Source of the DNA: Welwitschia mirabilis
Lineage: Eukaryota > Gnetophyta > Gnetopsida > Welwitschiales
DNA length: 64,000 bases
Assembly: GCA_051453625.1 (NCBI GenBank)
Contig: JBOZIK010000001.1
Span: 268,738,302 to 268,802,301, forward strand
Direction: 5' to 3'
Part shown: piece after piece, positions 1-11,599 of the stretch
How positions within the stretch are numbered: position 1 is the stretch's first letter
How the letters are laid out: the number at the start of each line of letters is the position of its first letter
Position numbers and translations under genes: made by a program
Notes under the pieces: model-generated
The model's input: the letters and a program-made list of their open reading frames with translations, nothing else
The model's database searches: none
Told to the model about the DNA's origin: nothing

Positions 1-491
1 TACATTCAAGGTCATATCAAGAGCTTCATTTGTTTTACTTCTATAGGAGGAGAGCTCCATCAAATTTACTTATTTTAAAATGAGTGTCCATGCATTCAAG
101 GAATTATTAAATTACTACCCTCCTTTATGAAAGGTTGATATTAAGCCTTGAAAAGTCCATTTAAAAGGTTGAGACTAAGCTTGGAAAAGTCTATTTGTAA
201 CGTAGAATACCTAGTGGAGTAACGAAGATCCAAGATCCAGCTTGGGAATAAGCTGATCATTGAGAGTGGAGTAGGGGTTTCCTGAACCACTATAAATCTG
301 GCTTGTATCAAATTGGTATTTTTGTGCTTTTAGTTTTTTCTCTTTACTTTTATTATTTTCTCATATTATGCATATTCTAGATTATTTTATTTTTATATGC
401 AAGTTTTATTTTAGATTGGATTCATTTAGTATATTATGTTAAATTTTTTAAAGAACCTATTCACCCTTCTCTAGGGTTCTTGATTCTATCA
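1..491 (+). repeat. 5' LTR of Copia copy 1 (3' part only)
   Basis: This is a direct repeat of 5587-6061, with shared blocks such as TAGTGGAGTAACGAAGATCC and the end segment AAAGAACCTATTCACC. The two copies differ by many substitutions and small indels, so the insertion is old. The start of the LTR lies outside the window. Confidence 0.9.
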
Positions 492-493
492 TT

Positions 494-504
494 TAGCACT
501 AGAG
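494..504 (+). promoter_or_regulatory. primer-binding site, degenerate initiator-Met tRNA type
   Basis: TAGCACTAGAG lies two bases after the LTR end. It matches the usual Copia site TGGTATCAGAG at 7 of 11 positions, and all four differences are transitions. Confidence 0.6.
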
Positions 505-719
505 TAGGGTAAGTCTTTTTTTAGATCTTAATCAATCTAGGCTTTAGAACCACATAGTTTTTATCTTATTTAATGATTTTTCAAATATGCCCTTTCTTGA
601 TACTTGTGTTTTTATCTGTATATGTTGGATAGCACATGGATATATTTCAAATAGATTGTAGCTAGCAGAAACACATAGGGGCCAAGTAAAAATGATGAAA
701 GAAATGCTTAAAAACATGA

Positions 720-1340
720 CAAAGAAAGGAGAATCTCCTTTATGGCACTTATACCTCCATTTCAAGATATGCTTAATACATTAGATTATGATGATCATGA
801 TGTGGATAATAAAGAATAAGAAGATTTGGAAGACATTTATCAAGAGCTGTGCCAAGAGTGTGAAAAGCTGACTAGAAGGATAAATGATCTGAAAAAGATT
901 ATAAAATCTCTCACTAAGGGAAAGAAGGAAATGGAATCAGGTCTCAAAAGATTCAAATCTTGAAACTCTAATCTCACTCTATAAGTAAAAGAATTATCTT
1001 ATGTTGTTAATAAATTTTCAGGTGGATTTACCAAATTGGAACAAATGCTTGGAGTTTAAAAACCTATTGGTAGTAAGTCAAGTATTGGCTTCATCTCTTA
1101 AAAACCTTGAGGATAGCAAAGTCAAGTAACCAATGATGGTAAGTTCCTTTTAAAAATCATTTGTAATTTCTGTGAAAGATTTAGTCATTTAAAACTCATA
1201 TCCAATGCTAGAAAATTAATGTTATTTTCAAACTCAGGTAGTACTTTTCCATTTAAGTTTATTCCTAATGGAGGTGCACCACATAAGTCTAGAAAGACTA
1301 TGTGGGTGAAAGCTAATGATCTTAAAAGTTTGTTAATTTA
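720..1340 (+). pseudogene. Copia copy 1 gag remnant (C-terminal part)
   Basis: Reading on + from about 742 gives an acidic then lysine-rich, coiled-coil-like stretch (DIYQELCQECEKLTRR, then KSLTKGKKEMESGLKRF) typical of the gag end in SIRE-like Copia polyproteins. A weak zinc-knuckle remnant follows near 1160 (CNFCERFSHLK), with the later ligands lost. Only about 250 bases separate the LTR from this region, so the N-terminal gag domain seems deleted. Several stops interrupt the frame (near 818, 961 and 1060). Known role of the family: gag forms the particle that packages the element RNA. This copy cannot encode it. Confidence 0.65.
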
Positions 1341-1370
1341 GACAACTTTTAAGATTTCAAGTAGCACAAG

Positions 1371-2722
1371 CTGGTATCTTGATAATGGATGTTCAAGGCA
1401 TATGACAAAAGAAAAATCCAAATTCAAGTAACTAAGCCACTTTGATGGAGAAGAAGTGACTTTCAAAAACATGGAAAAGCAAAAATAGAAGGAATTGGAA
1501 GCATTGGTGGAGGTAATATTCCTAGAATTAATGAGTTTTATATGTAATTGGTTTAAAGCATAATTTACTGAGCATTAGTTAAATTTATGACAAAGGTTAG
1601 AAGGTAGTTTTTAATAAATCAAAATGTGAAATTTTACATGGAAAATCAAATGATGTGATTCTTAGAGCTAGTAGAATAGACTATGTTTATAGCATAGATT
1701 AATCATTTTCTCCATGTTATTTTTCAAATGTTCCTCAAGAAGAGTTGTGGCATAAATATTTAGGTCATGTTAATTATGATTAATTAAAAATAATCATTCA
1801 TAAAAACATTGTAAAAGGAATTCCTATGATAAACATAGAAAAACAAGGCTTGTGTGATACTTACCAAAAGGAAAAACAAATTAGGATTTCTCATAAAAGT
1901 AAAATGCAAGCTACCACATCTATGCCATTAGAGCTTATTCATATGCATTTAGTATGCCTTACTCAAACTCAAATCCTAGGTGAAAAATTTTATTTTCTTA
2001 CAATGGTTGATGATTTCTCTAGATATACTTGGGTAGCCTTTTTATCAAATAAGTTTAAAGCTTATAAACATTGGGTTGAAATTTGCAATAAGATTTAAAA
2101 CAAAAAAGGGTATACCATAAAGAAAATAAGAAGTAATCATAGTGGTGAATTTGAAAGTCATTTTTTTGAGAAATATTGCATTGAAAATGGAATTGATCAT
2201 TAGTTTTCAGCCCTAAAAGCACCATAGCAATATGGTATAGCTAAAAGAAAGAATAGAGTTCTTCAAGAAATAACTCGAACTATGCTAAATGATAAGGAAG
2301 TTCCAAAACCCTTTTGGAATAAGGCAGGTAGCATAGCATCCTATATTATTAATAGAGTATATCTTAAACCTAGTACTAATAAAGCACCTTATGAGTTATG
2401 AAAAGAAAGACAACCAAATATGTCATACTTTAAAGTCTTCAGAAGTAAATGCTATGTGCTAAAAGATAGAAAACACTTAAGAAAATTTGATTTGAAGGTA
2501 GATGAATCTATCTTCTTAGGTTACACAACTAAAAGTAGAATCTATTATGTTTTCAATAAAAAAAGCTTAATGATAGAAGAGTTAATAAACATGCAAATTG
2601 ATGAGATTGACATAAGAAAAAAATACACAAATGAGGAGAAGATCATAACCACAAGTATTTCCACAACCAATGAAGATCCTACTAAAAGAAATGAAGTTCA
2701 AGTAAAAGAAGATACTTTTTAA
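1371..2722 (+). pseudogene. Copia copy 1 protease and integrase relic
   Basis: The protease begins at 1373 with WYLDNGCSRHMT; the usual DSG active site reads DNG. The GAG-pre-integrase domain starts near 1740 (ELWHKYLGHVNYD). In the integrase zinc region the CxxC pair reads CDTY, losing one cysteine. The core (about 1928-2270) keeps recognisable context, but all three catalytic residues are lost: HIDL reads HMHL, the second D is N in IRSNHSGEF, and the E of the NGVAERKN motif is K (YGIAKRKN). The C-terminal part (2420-2722) keeps FDLKVDESIFLGYTTKSR, typical of Copia. Several stops and at least one frameshift are present, so it cannot act. Confidence 0.9.
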
Positions 2723-2845
2723 ATGAAAATAAATATATTCAAGGAACTATAGACAAAACCTTATTTGCAAATAATCTGAAAAAGGATTTCATTATTATAG
2801 AAATTTATGTAAATGATATTATCTTTTATGCCTCAAGTGAAAAGC

Positions 2846-3132
2846 NNNNNNNNNNNNNNNNNNNNNNNNNNNNNNNNNNNNNNNNNNNNNNNNNNNNNNN
2901 NNNNNNNNNNNNNNNNNNNNNNNNNNNNNNNNNNNNNNNNNNNNNNNNNNNNNNNNNNNNNNNNNNNNNNNNNNNNNNNNNNNNNNNNNNNNNNNNNNNN
3001 NNNNNNNNNNNNNNNNNNNNNNNNNNNNNNNNNNNNNNNNNNNNNNNNNNNNNNNNNNNNNNNNNNNNNNNNNNNNNNNNNNNNNNNNNNNNNNNNNNNN
3101 NNNNNNNNNNNNNNNNNNNNNNNNNNNNNNNN
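2846..3132. other. assembly gap (287 N) with duplicated flanks
   Basis: Bases 2774-2845 are repeated exactly as 3133-3204 on the other side. This suggests an unmerged overlap rather than missing sequence. Confidence 0.85.
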
Positions 3133-3834
3133 ATCTGAAAAAGGATTTCATTATTATAGAAATTTATGTAAATGATATTATCTTTTATGCCTCAAGTGAA
3201 AAGCTATCAAAAGAATTTGCAAATATCGTAATAAAACAATTTGAAATGAGTATTTTTGATGAAGTTAAGATGTTTTTTGAACTTCAAATCAAGCAAAGTA
3301 AATATGGAATATTTATTTCTCAATCCAAATATGTGAGATATTTAATCAAACAATTGGTATGAAAATTCCAAAAACAACTGATGCTCCTGTGTCTATGTCA
3401 TGTAAAGTAAGTTTGGATGAAAATACTAAATTAGTAGATTATAAACTTTATAGAAGTATGATTGATAGTCTATAATATTTAATTGCAAATAGCTCAGATA
3501 TCATGTTTAGTGTTGGAGTTTATGCAAGATATCAATCCAAACCAAAAGAATCACATCTTCAAGTAATAAAAAGAATAATCAGGTATGTAAAGGGGAGATG
3601 TTATTATCGAATATGGCATTCCACTGAGATATGTTTCGAACTTGCAGGTTTTAGTGATGCAGATTGGGCTAGATGCAAAGATCATAGAAAAAATACAAGT
3701 GGAAATTACTGTCTTCTAAGATCATGTCTAATAGGATGAATAAGCAAGAAATAAACTCTATTTCTCTCTCTCCTGTAGAAGCCATATATGTTGCAGGAGG
3801 TAGTTGCTGCACTAATCTTTTATGGATGAAAGAA

Positions 3835-3845
3835 NNNNNNNNNNN
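3835..3845. other. assembly gap (11 N) inside RNase H
   Basis: Eleven unknown bases lie between LLWMKE and FGVNFEQIHF. The frame is kept if the gap length is taken as is, apart from the uncertainty of the run itself. Confidence 0.9.
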
Positions 3846-4121
3846 TTTTGGTGTTAATTTTGAGCAAATTCATTTTTTCTATGATAATACAAGTGCTACT
3901 AATAATTAAAAAATTTGATTCATCATTTACAACAAAGCATATTAAGCTAAGACATTATTTCCTATGAGACCAAATTGGAAAAGGACACATCTCTATGAAT
4001 TTTGTAACTATAGACCAACAATTAGTAGATATTTTTACTAAATCCCAAAATTTTGATACTTTTCTTTGTCTTAGAAATGAATTGGCAGTTCTTTCAACAT
4101 CCTATAATTGATTGCATGATG

Positions 4122-4148
4122 GTCGACTAAATAAAAAATTTAGTCAAC
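4122..4148 (+). repeat. inverted repeat (hairpin) after the pol region
   Basis: GTCGACTAAAT at 4122-4132 is followed by five A and ATTTAGTCAAC at 4138-4148, complementary at 10 of 11 positions. Further AGTTGACTAG-like copies follow to about 4190. It lies just after the coding region, where a folded RNA element would be possible; function unknown. Confidence 0.6.
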
Positions 4149-4738
4149 TAGAATGGTTGGTTGACTAGTTTTAAACTTAGTTGCCAAGTCATTCAAGATT
4201 CTATAGCTATCCTAGTAATAATATAGAACAATAACTTTTTTTTTCATTTTAATTTGGTTTCTTAGTAACTATTTTTTCTCTTCTTTATTATTGATGTCAA
4301 AAGAAGAAGAATTAGTTGTTTGTTTGTTAAATAATTGTTAAATATTTATGCTCACAATGGTATTTCATTTAGCATTCCAAATCTATTTATGCTTTTCAAA
4401 TTCATATATGCTAAATATGTTTTTCTTTTAATATCATATATACTTAACTTGAAAAGTTTAAAGTCTTTTTAACATTTAGAAATAAATCATGATTTGCAAC
4501 ATAAGATTCAATGTTAAATAAGTTTACATAATCACATTATGTTTATCATAAAGTTATGCATTTTTAACCTCTCAAATGTCCATATTAAATTGTTTTATTT
4601 AAAGCATAAAATTTGTTTATTCAAAATACTTTCATTTATTTCAAAAGTAATATTATTTTGCAAATAGGCATTTTGTAAGGAGGATATTTTCTATGAGTTC
4701 TAATTTATTACAATTAAGTATTATTTGTCATTAATGTT
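4149..4738 (+). other. Copia copy 1 non-coding spacer between pol and 3' LTR
   Basis: About 590 AT-rich bases with no convincing reading frame. SIRE-type elements can carry an env-like ORF here, but none is visible. Confidence 0.5.
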
Positions 4739-4750
4739 AAAGGGGGAGAT
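4739..4750 (+). promoter_or_regulatory. polypurine tract of Copia copy 1
   Basis: AAAGGGGGAGAT directly precedes the TG that opens the 3' LTR. This is the standard plus-strand priming site position. Confidence 0.8.
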
Positions 4751-4904
4751 TGTTTTATCAATTAATATCAAACTAAAGTTTTCTATATAGAAAATTTTGT
4801 ATATCTTATGCAGAAGATGTTAAATTACTTGCAAGTAAAAAGATGGAACTAAAATCATCTACTTCTGAGTATTATAACTTGTTATTTTATTTTCCCTTAA
4901 GATA

Positions 4905-5275
4905 GGATCAACCAAACCTCTATCAGGTCGACTGGATTTGAATATCTAATAAAAAATATCCTCAAACTGAATGACAAGGCATCAATTAAACCTATGATGG
5001 GTTTGACCAGATCTAAGCATTATGTAGCTGGTACAACTGAGCTGATTATTATGGGGTCGACCAAACACCTGAAGAGGTCAATCGGACTTAATGTAAAAAA
5101 CTAGAAAAAAAATTATCAGATGAGTGAGTGACTGAATGAATAGTAGGTGACTAGACTAGGATCGATCAAACCTAGATTAAGTTGACCAAATAGGAAGCCA
5201 TAAGAAATAAGGACAACCAAATTTCTCACTTGGGCAACCTGTGTAACTCACGACACCACATGAGGTCCATCGGAT
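4905..5275. repeat. dispersed GGTCGACC-like motifs in LTR U3
   Basis: Short palindromic motifs recur, for example AGGTCGACTGG near 4926, GGTTTGACCAGA near 5000, GGTCGACCAAAC near 5054, GATCGATCAAACC near 5161 and AGTTGACCAAA near 5178. Most differ from GGTCGACC by transitions. Their position upstream of the TATA box suggests binding sites or enhancer repeats, which is an inference. Confidence 0.55.
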
Positions 5276-5420
5276 TTTTATGAGGATAATTAGATAGATC
5301 CAAAATAAAACTTTTTTAGACATTATGTATCCATTATGTAGCTATTAGGTAGTCATTTTCTAGCCATTTATAGCCATTGGAGATGCATTTCAAATGTGAT
5401 AAACCATAAAAGCTTTCCAA

Positions 5421-5428
5421 TATAAATA
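5421..5428 (+). promoter_or_regulatory. TATA box of the Copia LTR
   Basis: TATAAATA lies about 670 bases into the LTR, upstream of the part shared with the 5' LTR, as expected of the U3/R border region. Confidence 0.55.
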
Positions 5429-6061
5429 GCTAAGACATAAATGACCAAATAATCTTTTTGAAACTATTTTCATTTGGACAAATCTATTGGATCTAAAGGA
5501 TCAAGCATTAGACTTGCATGATTGTCATTTTTATATTTTGACATCCATATTTTTGACTGAAGGAGATCTACTACTAGCATCCTCTCTACATTCAAGGTCA
5601 GATCAAGAGCTTTATTTATTTTACTTCTATAGGAGGATAGCTTTATTAAATTTATTGATTCCAAAACAAGTGATATTTATGTTTTTAAGGCATTATTACA
5701 TCACTACCTTACTTTGTGAAAGGTTGAGACTAAGCCTAAAAAAGTCCTTTTGTAAAGGTTACAGGTGAACCTGGAATACCTAGTGGAGTAACGAAGATCC
5801 GAGATATAGCTTAGGGATAAGTTAATCATCAAGAGTGGAGTAGGAGGTTTCCCAAACCACTATAAATCCATCTTGCATCAAATTAGTATTTTTGTTCTTT
5901 CAATTTTTGTTTCTTTACTTTCATTATTTTCTCATATTATGCACATTCTAGATTACTTTATTTTTGTATGTAAGCTTTGTTTTAGATTGGATTCATTTAG
6001 TATATCGTATTGAATTTTTTAAAGAACCTATTCACCTACCTCTAAGGTTCTCAATCCTATA

Positions 6062-6362
6062 AGTGCTATCACCACATGTCTATAATGCCATCTCCACATG
6101 CCTTTATCACGTGTCTTCAATGGCTTCTACTATGTGTCACCACATTATGTCTCCCTTTTTCATCTTTGTTTTATGTAGAATTGAGTCCATTTTCCATTAT
6201 GTATTTCAAAATTGGCTAAATATCTATAATTTAATATGGAGAAAAACATAACATTTAATTTTACTTTAAAAATAATAGAATTTATGATTAAAATAATTAA
6301 ATTAATGTCTTTATTTATAATAAATTAACCTAGAACACTTGATATAATTATTAATTTTTACA
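6062..6362. repeat. repeat X, right end (copy split by Copia copy 1)
   Basis: It matches 14896-15199 in the same orientation, for example CACATGCCTTT, TTTTATGTAGAATT and TTATAATAAATTA. Homology begins immediately after the Copia 3' LTR, so Copia inserted into this repeat. Its end (…TTTTTACA) corresponds to the end of the copy at 13826. Confidence 0.75.
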
Positions 6363-8990
6363 TGTTAACATTAAACTTATGAATACTTTAAAACTATCAC
6401 AAATCTAATCAACTTATAGGATTATTAAGATGCTAAGATTCTCATTAGTGTAATCTTTATAATTATTGAAATTAATATAAATGTAATTTGGTATATATTT
6501 AAAGAATAGAAAAATTATAGGTATAACGGAATTTATGACTATTAAAAGATATGATTAAATTCATGCTTATATAATATTTAAATTTATCATAGAATATAGT
6601 ATTATCAGGGATGTTATTAATTTTACTTATGGTTTAAGATTGTTAGGGATCTAACTGACTTTACAGCTATTATGAATTAAGGTTCTTATGCTTACGACTA
6701 ACTTCTTATTAAAAATGTAATTTGATTTATATTCTTATAAATTTATAAGTGCTTAATATAAGTATTATTTAAATTAACCTAGAGATTTAATACCAATTTT
6801 TGGCACCCTCTTTTTCCATGTTCTAATTAAGCATTATTTTATTTTTAATTTTTAATTTTTTCCTTGTTTAATACTTTTACTTAATAAACACAATAGAACC
6901 TATGACCAAATTCTACTTACTCCTTTATTAGAATTTCTATATTCTAAGAAAGACAAATTATATTAATATTATATATTTCTTTCTATCTTTTCATTACATA
7001 GTAGCTATCTTGTGAATAGTTGAGGAGATGTAAACTTATTATTAACATACATGAATAAGTTTTAAAGATAATACCTATCTAATATACTATGAGGTAGAAA
7101 CTCCAATTAATGCATTTCAACTTGATATTTGACCATACTCTAAATGTGAGTTGGTTTTACTTCAAGTTTTAAACTATACAAATATGGTGAGGCTTAACTC
7201 CATAGCCTTTAACTTCATTTTATATGCTTTTAATATAGGTAACAATGGTATATGAGATGGATGCGTGTTTACAAATGACCTGTGCTTCCTTGAAGTATCT
7301 CTGGATGGTGTAACATGATCCGTCGACATCAAAGGCTCAAGGTACTAACTTGGAATTAGTTCATACATGGGTAAGAGTAGGAAAGTGATGATTAAATATA
7401 GTTCCAGAATATAGTATTATAAAAAGATACAATGCAACCTACCTTGGTGATGAAATCCAAGTGTGGAAATGAACATTATTAGAATTATCTTGATTTAGTC
7501 CTATTCAATGAATACATCATGAAAATGCATACAAATAGTTCTAACTAATGTGGAAATTTAATGAATTATTTACCTAGTTATAATGATTCTAATCATCATT
7601 TAGATCATTTTATAGAAATAGCCATATAAAGAAGGTAAGCATACAAGAACATTTCTATTTTGAAGATTATAATATAAAAATCTAGATAAACAAAATATTT
7701 TATTTTCCTATCTAAATAAAAGAAATATTATTTTCTTTTTTTTTCATTAATAGTAAAAATATTCTAAATGTATCAAATAACATCTTAATAATGTACTTAA
7801 AGAAAATAAAACATACCTAGAGCTATGTTAATCCTAGAAACATTCTTTCATGTTTATATAATAATCTTCATGAAGTAGTGTAAGCTCAAGTATAATTTTT
7901 AAGATATAAATATACATAAAATATTTATATGACTGCATTATAAGTTAAATAAAAAATAATAAGCTAGATGCTACTTATGTTACTTAAACTACTAAGGTAA
8001 ATACTCCTACAAGCATGCACATTTAAAGTAAGTTAAATAAAAAGGGTAAAAGAGGTATCTGTATAAATAAATATTACTTATAAATAATTTAACTTAAATT
8101 TACTAGTAAAACATATTTTGTATACTAAATTTCCCTAAAAAAATTTGTGTAATAATTTTTCTATAATTTTAAACATTAATTATATTATTTTTAGGCTCTA
8201 AGGAGACATCATAGTTAAAAATTAATAATTAATTACTTATGAAGCAAAAAATAAATTTTAGTAGTTTTTCTGAAACTAGATACATAATAAGATTCTTAGA
8301 AACTAACTTAAACTATTTGAAAATTCTAAAAATATTATTTTTAAGTTTATAAGTTAAAGTTAAAAATCATCAAATTTTCTAAAATTATAGCTCTTTTACA
8401 CTGCATTAAAATGATTATAACTTTCAAAATACTTTGAGTTTTTAAATGATTCAAGATGTTTTAGAAATATCATTCAATTTAATATGACGTAGGATGCTCA
8501 TGTTCTAGATATATTAATAGCTAAGTATAGAAACATAAATTAATTGCTTACTATTTTTTACATTTATTCTCTAATGTGTTTTAATAAATAAATTTGTTAA
8601 AAATAATTATCCACTTAAAAAATTATTGTTTTTACATTTTCATATTTATACCACAACTTTAGACTTACAGAAAACATTTTACTAATTTACACCTACTAAT
8701 TAGTAATATATGATGTTTTTATCTTATGCATCTATTTTAGAAATTTAATTTTTGCCATAACAAAAATATAATAATGTTTTTACAGCTAGCTAAATAATAA
8801 CTTGGATCATTAAAATAATGGATATGCTAACTAATTATGTATTAAAAAATCAATTATAGAAACAAAAATCCAATCAATTCAAAAAGAATAATTCACTATG
8901 AGACTTAGGATTTCCATGAAATAGTACTAGCCTAAAGAGATTTTTGAAGATTAAACTTTGCCCCTCATAAGATAGTCCTAATGCATAATA

Positions 8991-8994
<4 letters not shown>

Positions 8995-9022
<28 letters not shown>
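8995..9022. repeat. (TA)n microsatellite at a gap edge
   Basis: About 13 TA units; the second copy across the gap (9168-9187 and flanks) has 14. The two differ only by repeat length within otherwise identical flanks. Confidence 0.9.
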
Positions 9023-9024
<2 letters not shown>

Positions 9025-9031
9025 TGAACTC

Positions 9032-9131
9032 NNNNNNNNNNNNNNNNNNNNNNNNNNNNNNNNNNNNNNNNNNNNNNNNNNNNNNNNNNNNNNNNNNNNN
9101 NNNNNNNNNNNNNNNNNNNNNNNNNNNNNNN
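9032..9131. other. assembly gap (100 N) with duplicated flanks
   Basis: The sequence from TAAGATAGTCC to TTAGTGAACTC is present on both sides and differs by one TA unit. This is probably a false gap. Confidence 0.85.
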
Positions 9132-9154
9132 TAAGATAGTCCTAATGCATAATA

Positions 9155-9190
<36 letters not shown>

Positions 9191-9405
9191 TGAACTCCTT
9201 AGTTACTTGGTCATAATCATCCATTAGTAACCCTCCATTACTAAGAATAAGAGACCCCTCATATCTCATTATAATGTCTTGGTGAGAGCTAATGGGAGGA
9301 AATAGTACTTTATAACATAATTGCATAAAAGATATAAATAATTTCCTAATGCAATCTCACAGCATTCCAATAGAAAAAAATGATCATATGGATAATAAGA
9401 GTAAA

Positions 9406-10223
9406 NNNNNNNNNNNNNNNNNNNNNNNNNNNNNNNNNNNNNNNNNNNNNNNNNNNNNNNNNNNNNNNNNNNNNNNNNNNNNNNNNNNNNNNNNNNNNNN
9501 NNNNNNNNNNNNNNNNNNNNNNNNNNNNNNNNNNNNNNNNNNNNNNNNNNNNNNNNNNNNNNNNNNNNNNNNNNNNNNNNNNNNNNNNNNNNNNNNNNNN
9601 NNNNNNNNNNNNNNNNNNNNNNNNNNNNNNNNNNNNNNNNNNNNNNNNNNNNNNNNNNNNNNNNNNNNNNNNNNNNNNNNNNNNNNNNNNNNNNNNNNNN
9701 NNNNNNNNNNNNNNNNNNNNNNNNNNNNNNNNNNNNNNNNNNNNNNNNNNNNNNNNNNNNNNNNNNNNNNNNNNNNNNNNNNNNNNNNNNNNNNNNNNNN
9801 NNNNNNNNNNNNNNNNNNNNNNNNNNNNNNNNNNNNNNNNNNNNNNNNNNNNNNNNNNNNNNNNNNNNNNNNNNNNNNNNNNNNNNNNNNNNNNNNNNNN
9901 NNNNNNNNNNNNNNNNNNNNNNNNNNNNNNNNNNNNNNNNNNNNNNNNNNNNNNNNNNNNNNNNNNNNNNNNNNNNNNNNNNNNNNNNNNNNNNNNNNNN
10001 NNNNNNNNNNNNNNNNNNNNNNNNNNNNNNNNNNNNNNNNNNNNNNNNNNNNNNNNNNNNNNNNNNNNNNNNNNNNNNNNNNNNNNNNNNNNNNNNNNNN
10101 NNNNNNNNNNNNNNNNNNNNNNNNNNNNNNNNNNNNNNNNNNNNNNNNNNNNNNNNNNNNNNNNNNNNNNNNNNNNNNNNNNNNNNNNNNNNNNNNNNNN
10201 NNNNNNNNNNNNNNNNNNNNNNN
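9406..10223. other. assembly gap (818 N)
   Basis: Unknown sequence. The flanks are not duplicated. Confidence 0.95.
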
Positions 10224-11599
10224 TTGAAATTTTTAATTTATTAGTTTTATCATATGATTTTAATTCCTCACATAATGGGATTATCTAATTTTAAATGTTT
10301 GGATAGATTTTTTCATAAAATCCTTTTAACATAATTTTTATAATTTTCAAGGTAAATTATAAAGATTACAAACTTATGTTAATTTCAAATGACATATTAT
10401 TTTAGTAAGGAATTTAAATAAGGATAATTAATCATTTCATTGAAAGCTTAATATACTTATTAGTCAAGTAAATAAGGTTTGCAAAATACGAGATATGACA
10501 TTAATGCATAATATTTGATAAGGATTTATCAAGCTTATTCACATACTATAATTATACATGAGTTTTAGTATCTGTGACTATAATCTTGTTATGCATAATA
10601 TTATAATGTTATGAGTTTTAGTATTTAAAAATGTTATCCTAAAATTAATAATAGGATTGTTTTTTTTAAATTAAAAAAGTTCATAGTTAAGCTTACTTAG
10701 GTTAGAGTAGAGTACAAATCTGATCTGCTATGAAGTATAAGATAAACTAAAATATTTTAGTAATAAAAATGAAGTAAATAAGATTATAAACATAAAAATT
10801 AATTTATTAAACATTTTACCTTACTAACTAATAAATGAATAAATAAAATATAATTAAAATAATAATAAGAAACATTAAAAAATAAATAACATGTAACCAT
10901 ATAACTCTAATTACTAGTAAATAATTAATATCTTAATATTCTCAAAAAAATGTTAATTTTATTAACAACAAAAAAAAATACAAGTGGGATAAGAAAGTAT
11001 TACCAAACCTTTGAAGACAATGAGTAATATAATGTACTTAAGAAAATAAAAGAGAACCAATGATATCTCTTCAAAAAGTTAAATTTATAGAGTGAACATT
11101 AGCATTAACTAACATAAATGATTTGGCACATAAGTTTTTTAGAAGTAAAACTTAATAAGGTGTTAAGATCAACCCATAAGAACCCTCTTAGATAATAAAA
11201 TTAACTTTTTAAAATTAGTGACCATTTAAATGGGACTATTAAAGATAACACTAGTGGTTTCCAATTTATCCTTAAGTGGTTGCTCCTTATAGAAAAAAAT
11301 AGAGAATTTTGCCTTGCATTTAAAGTAGAGTATAACATGCATTGCTAGGTGTATGAGAACCTTCAGCATACTATTGAACTTATGCATGCATTTACTAACT
11401 TAGGCCTACTTAGCTACATAACCTTTTATGTGGTAGTTAGAATAAAGTCAAAGAACCAAAAGGTAATGTCTTTGAACACTATCCTTTTCCATTACATAGT
11501 GTGAACACTATAGGATATAAAAAGGATACTAAGATAGGGTGTTGTGAGAAGATATTAGGTATTTTGTGAGGGTTTCTTTCCTATTTAGGGGTTTGTTCT

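Larger units (their letters stand above)
2744..4112 (+). pseudogene. Copia copy 1 reverse transcriptase end and RNase H relic
   Basis: The sequence jumps from the integrase end to the reverse transcriptase C-terminal half (DKTLFANNLKKDF near 2752), so most of the RT domain is deleted. The catalytic YVDD box at 2806-2817 reads YVND. A 287-base N gap splits the region, and the 72 bases before it are repeated after it, so the box appears twice. RNase H follows, with GFSDADWAR (about 3648-3674), SPVEAIYVAGG near 3769 and YDNTSATNN near 3881. The C-terminal KHI-RHH region is eroded at 3910-3965. Stops at 3361, 3473 and 3907 break the frame. Confidence 0.9.
1..6061 (+). mobile_element. Ty1/Copia LTR retrotransposon, copy 1 (5' end outside the window)
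   Basis: The sequence at 1-491 matches 5587-6061, so these are the two LTRs, the left one cut by the window edge. Between them lie, in Copia order, a gag remnant, protease, integrase, the end of reverse transcriptase and RNase H, all on +. A primer-binding site follows the left LTR and a polypurine tract precedes the right one. Much of gag and most of the reverse transcriptase are missing, and many stops interrupt the frame, so it is a non-autonomous relic. Past 6061 the DNA matches 14896-15199, which shows that the element sits inside an older repeat. The gag linker and long LTR suggest a SIRE/Maximus-like lineage, but that assignment is tentative. Confidence 0.9.
4751..6061 (+). repeat. 3' LTR of Copia copy 1
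   Basis: It begins TGTTTTATCAATT after the polypurine tract and ends at the point where homology to the 5' LTR stops and homology to repeat X starts (length about 1311). It contains a U3 region rich in GGTCGACC-like motifs, a TATA box and the part shared with the 5' LTR. The terminal CA appears mutated to TA. Confidence 0.85.
6363..11599. other. AT-rich DNA without recognisable genes
   Basis: No domain, RNA gene or convincing frame is seen on either strand. A TA microsatellite lies near 9000 and two N gaps at 9032-9131 and 9406-10223. If repeat X is an LTR, this is the eroded internal part of the X element. Confidence 0.5.

Noticed and set aside
9349-10288. Open frames of about 290-300 codons
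   Set aside because: They consist almost wholly of N positions translated as unknown residues; there is no real coding evidence. The same holds for 16744-17411 and 34972-35685.
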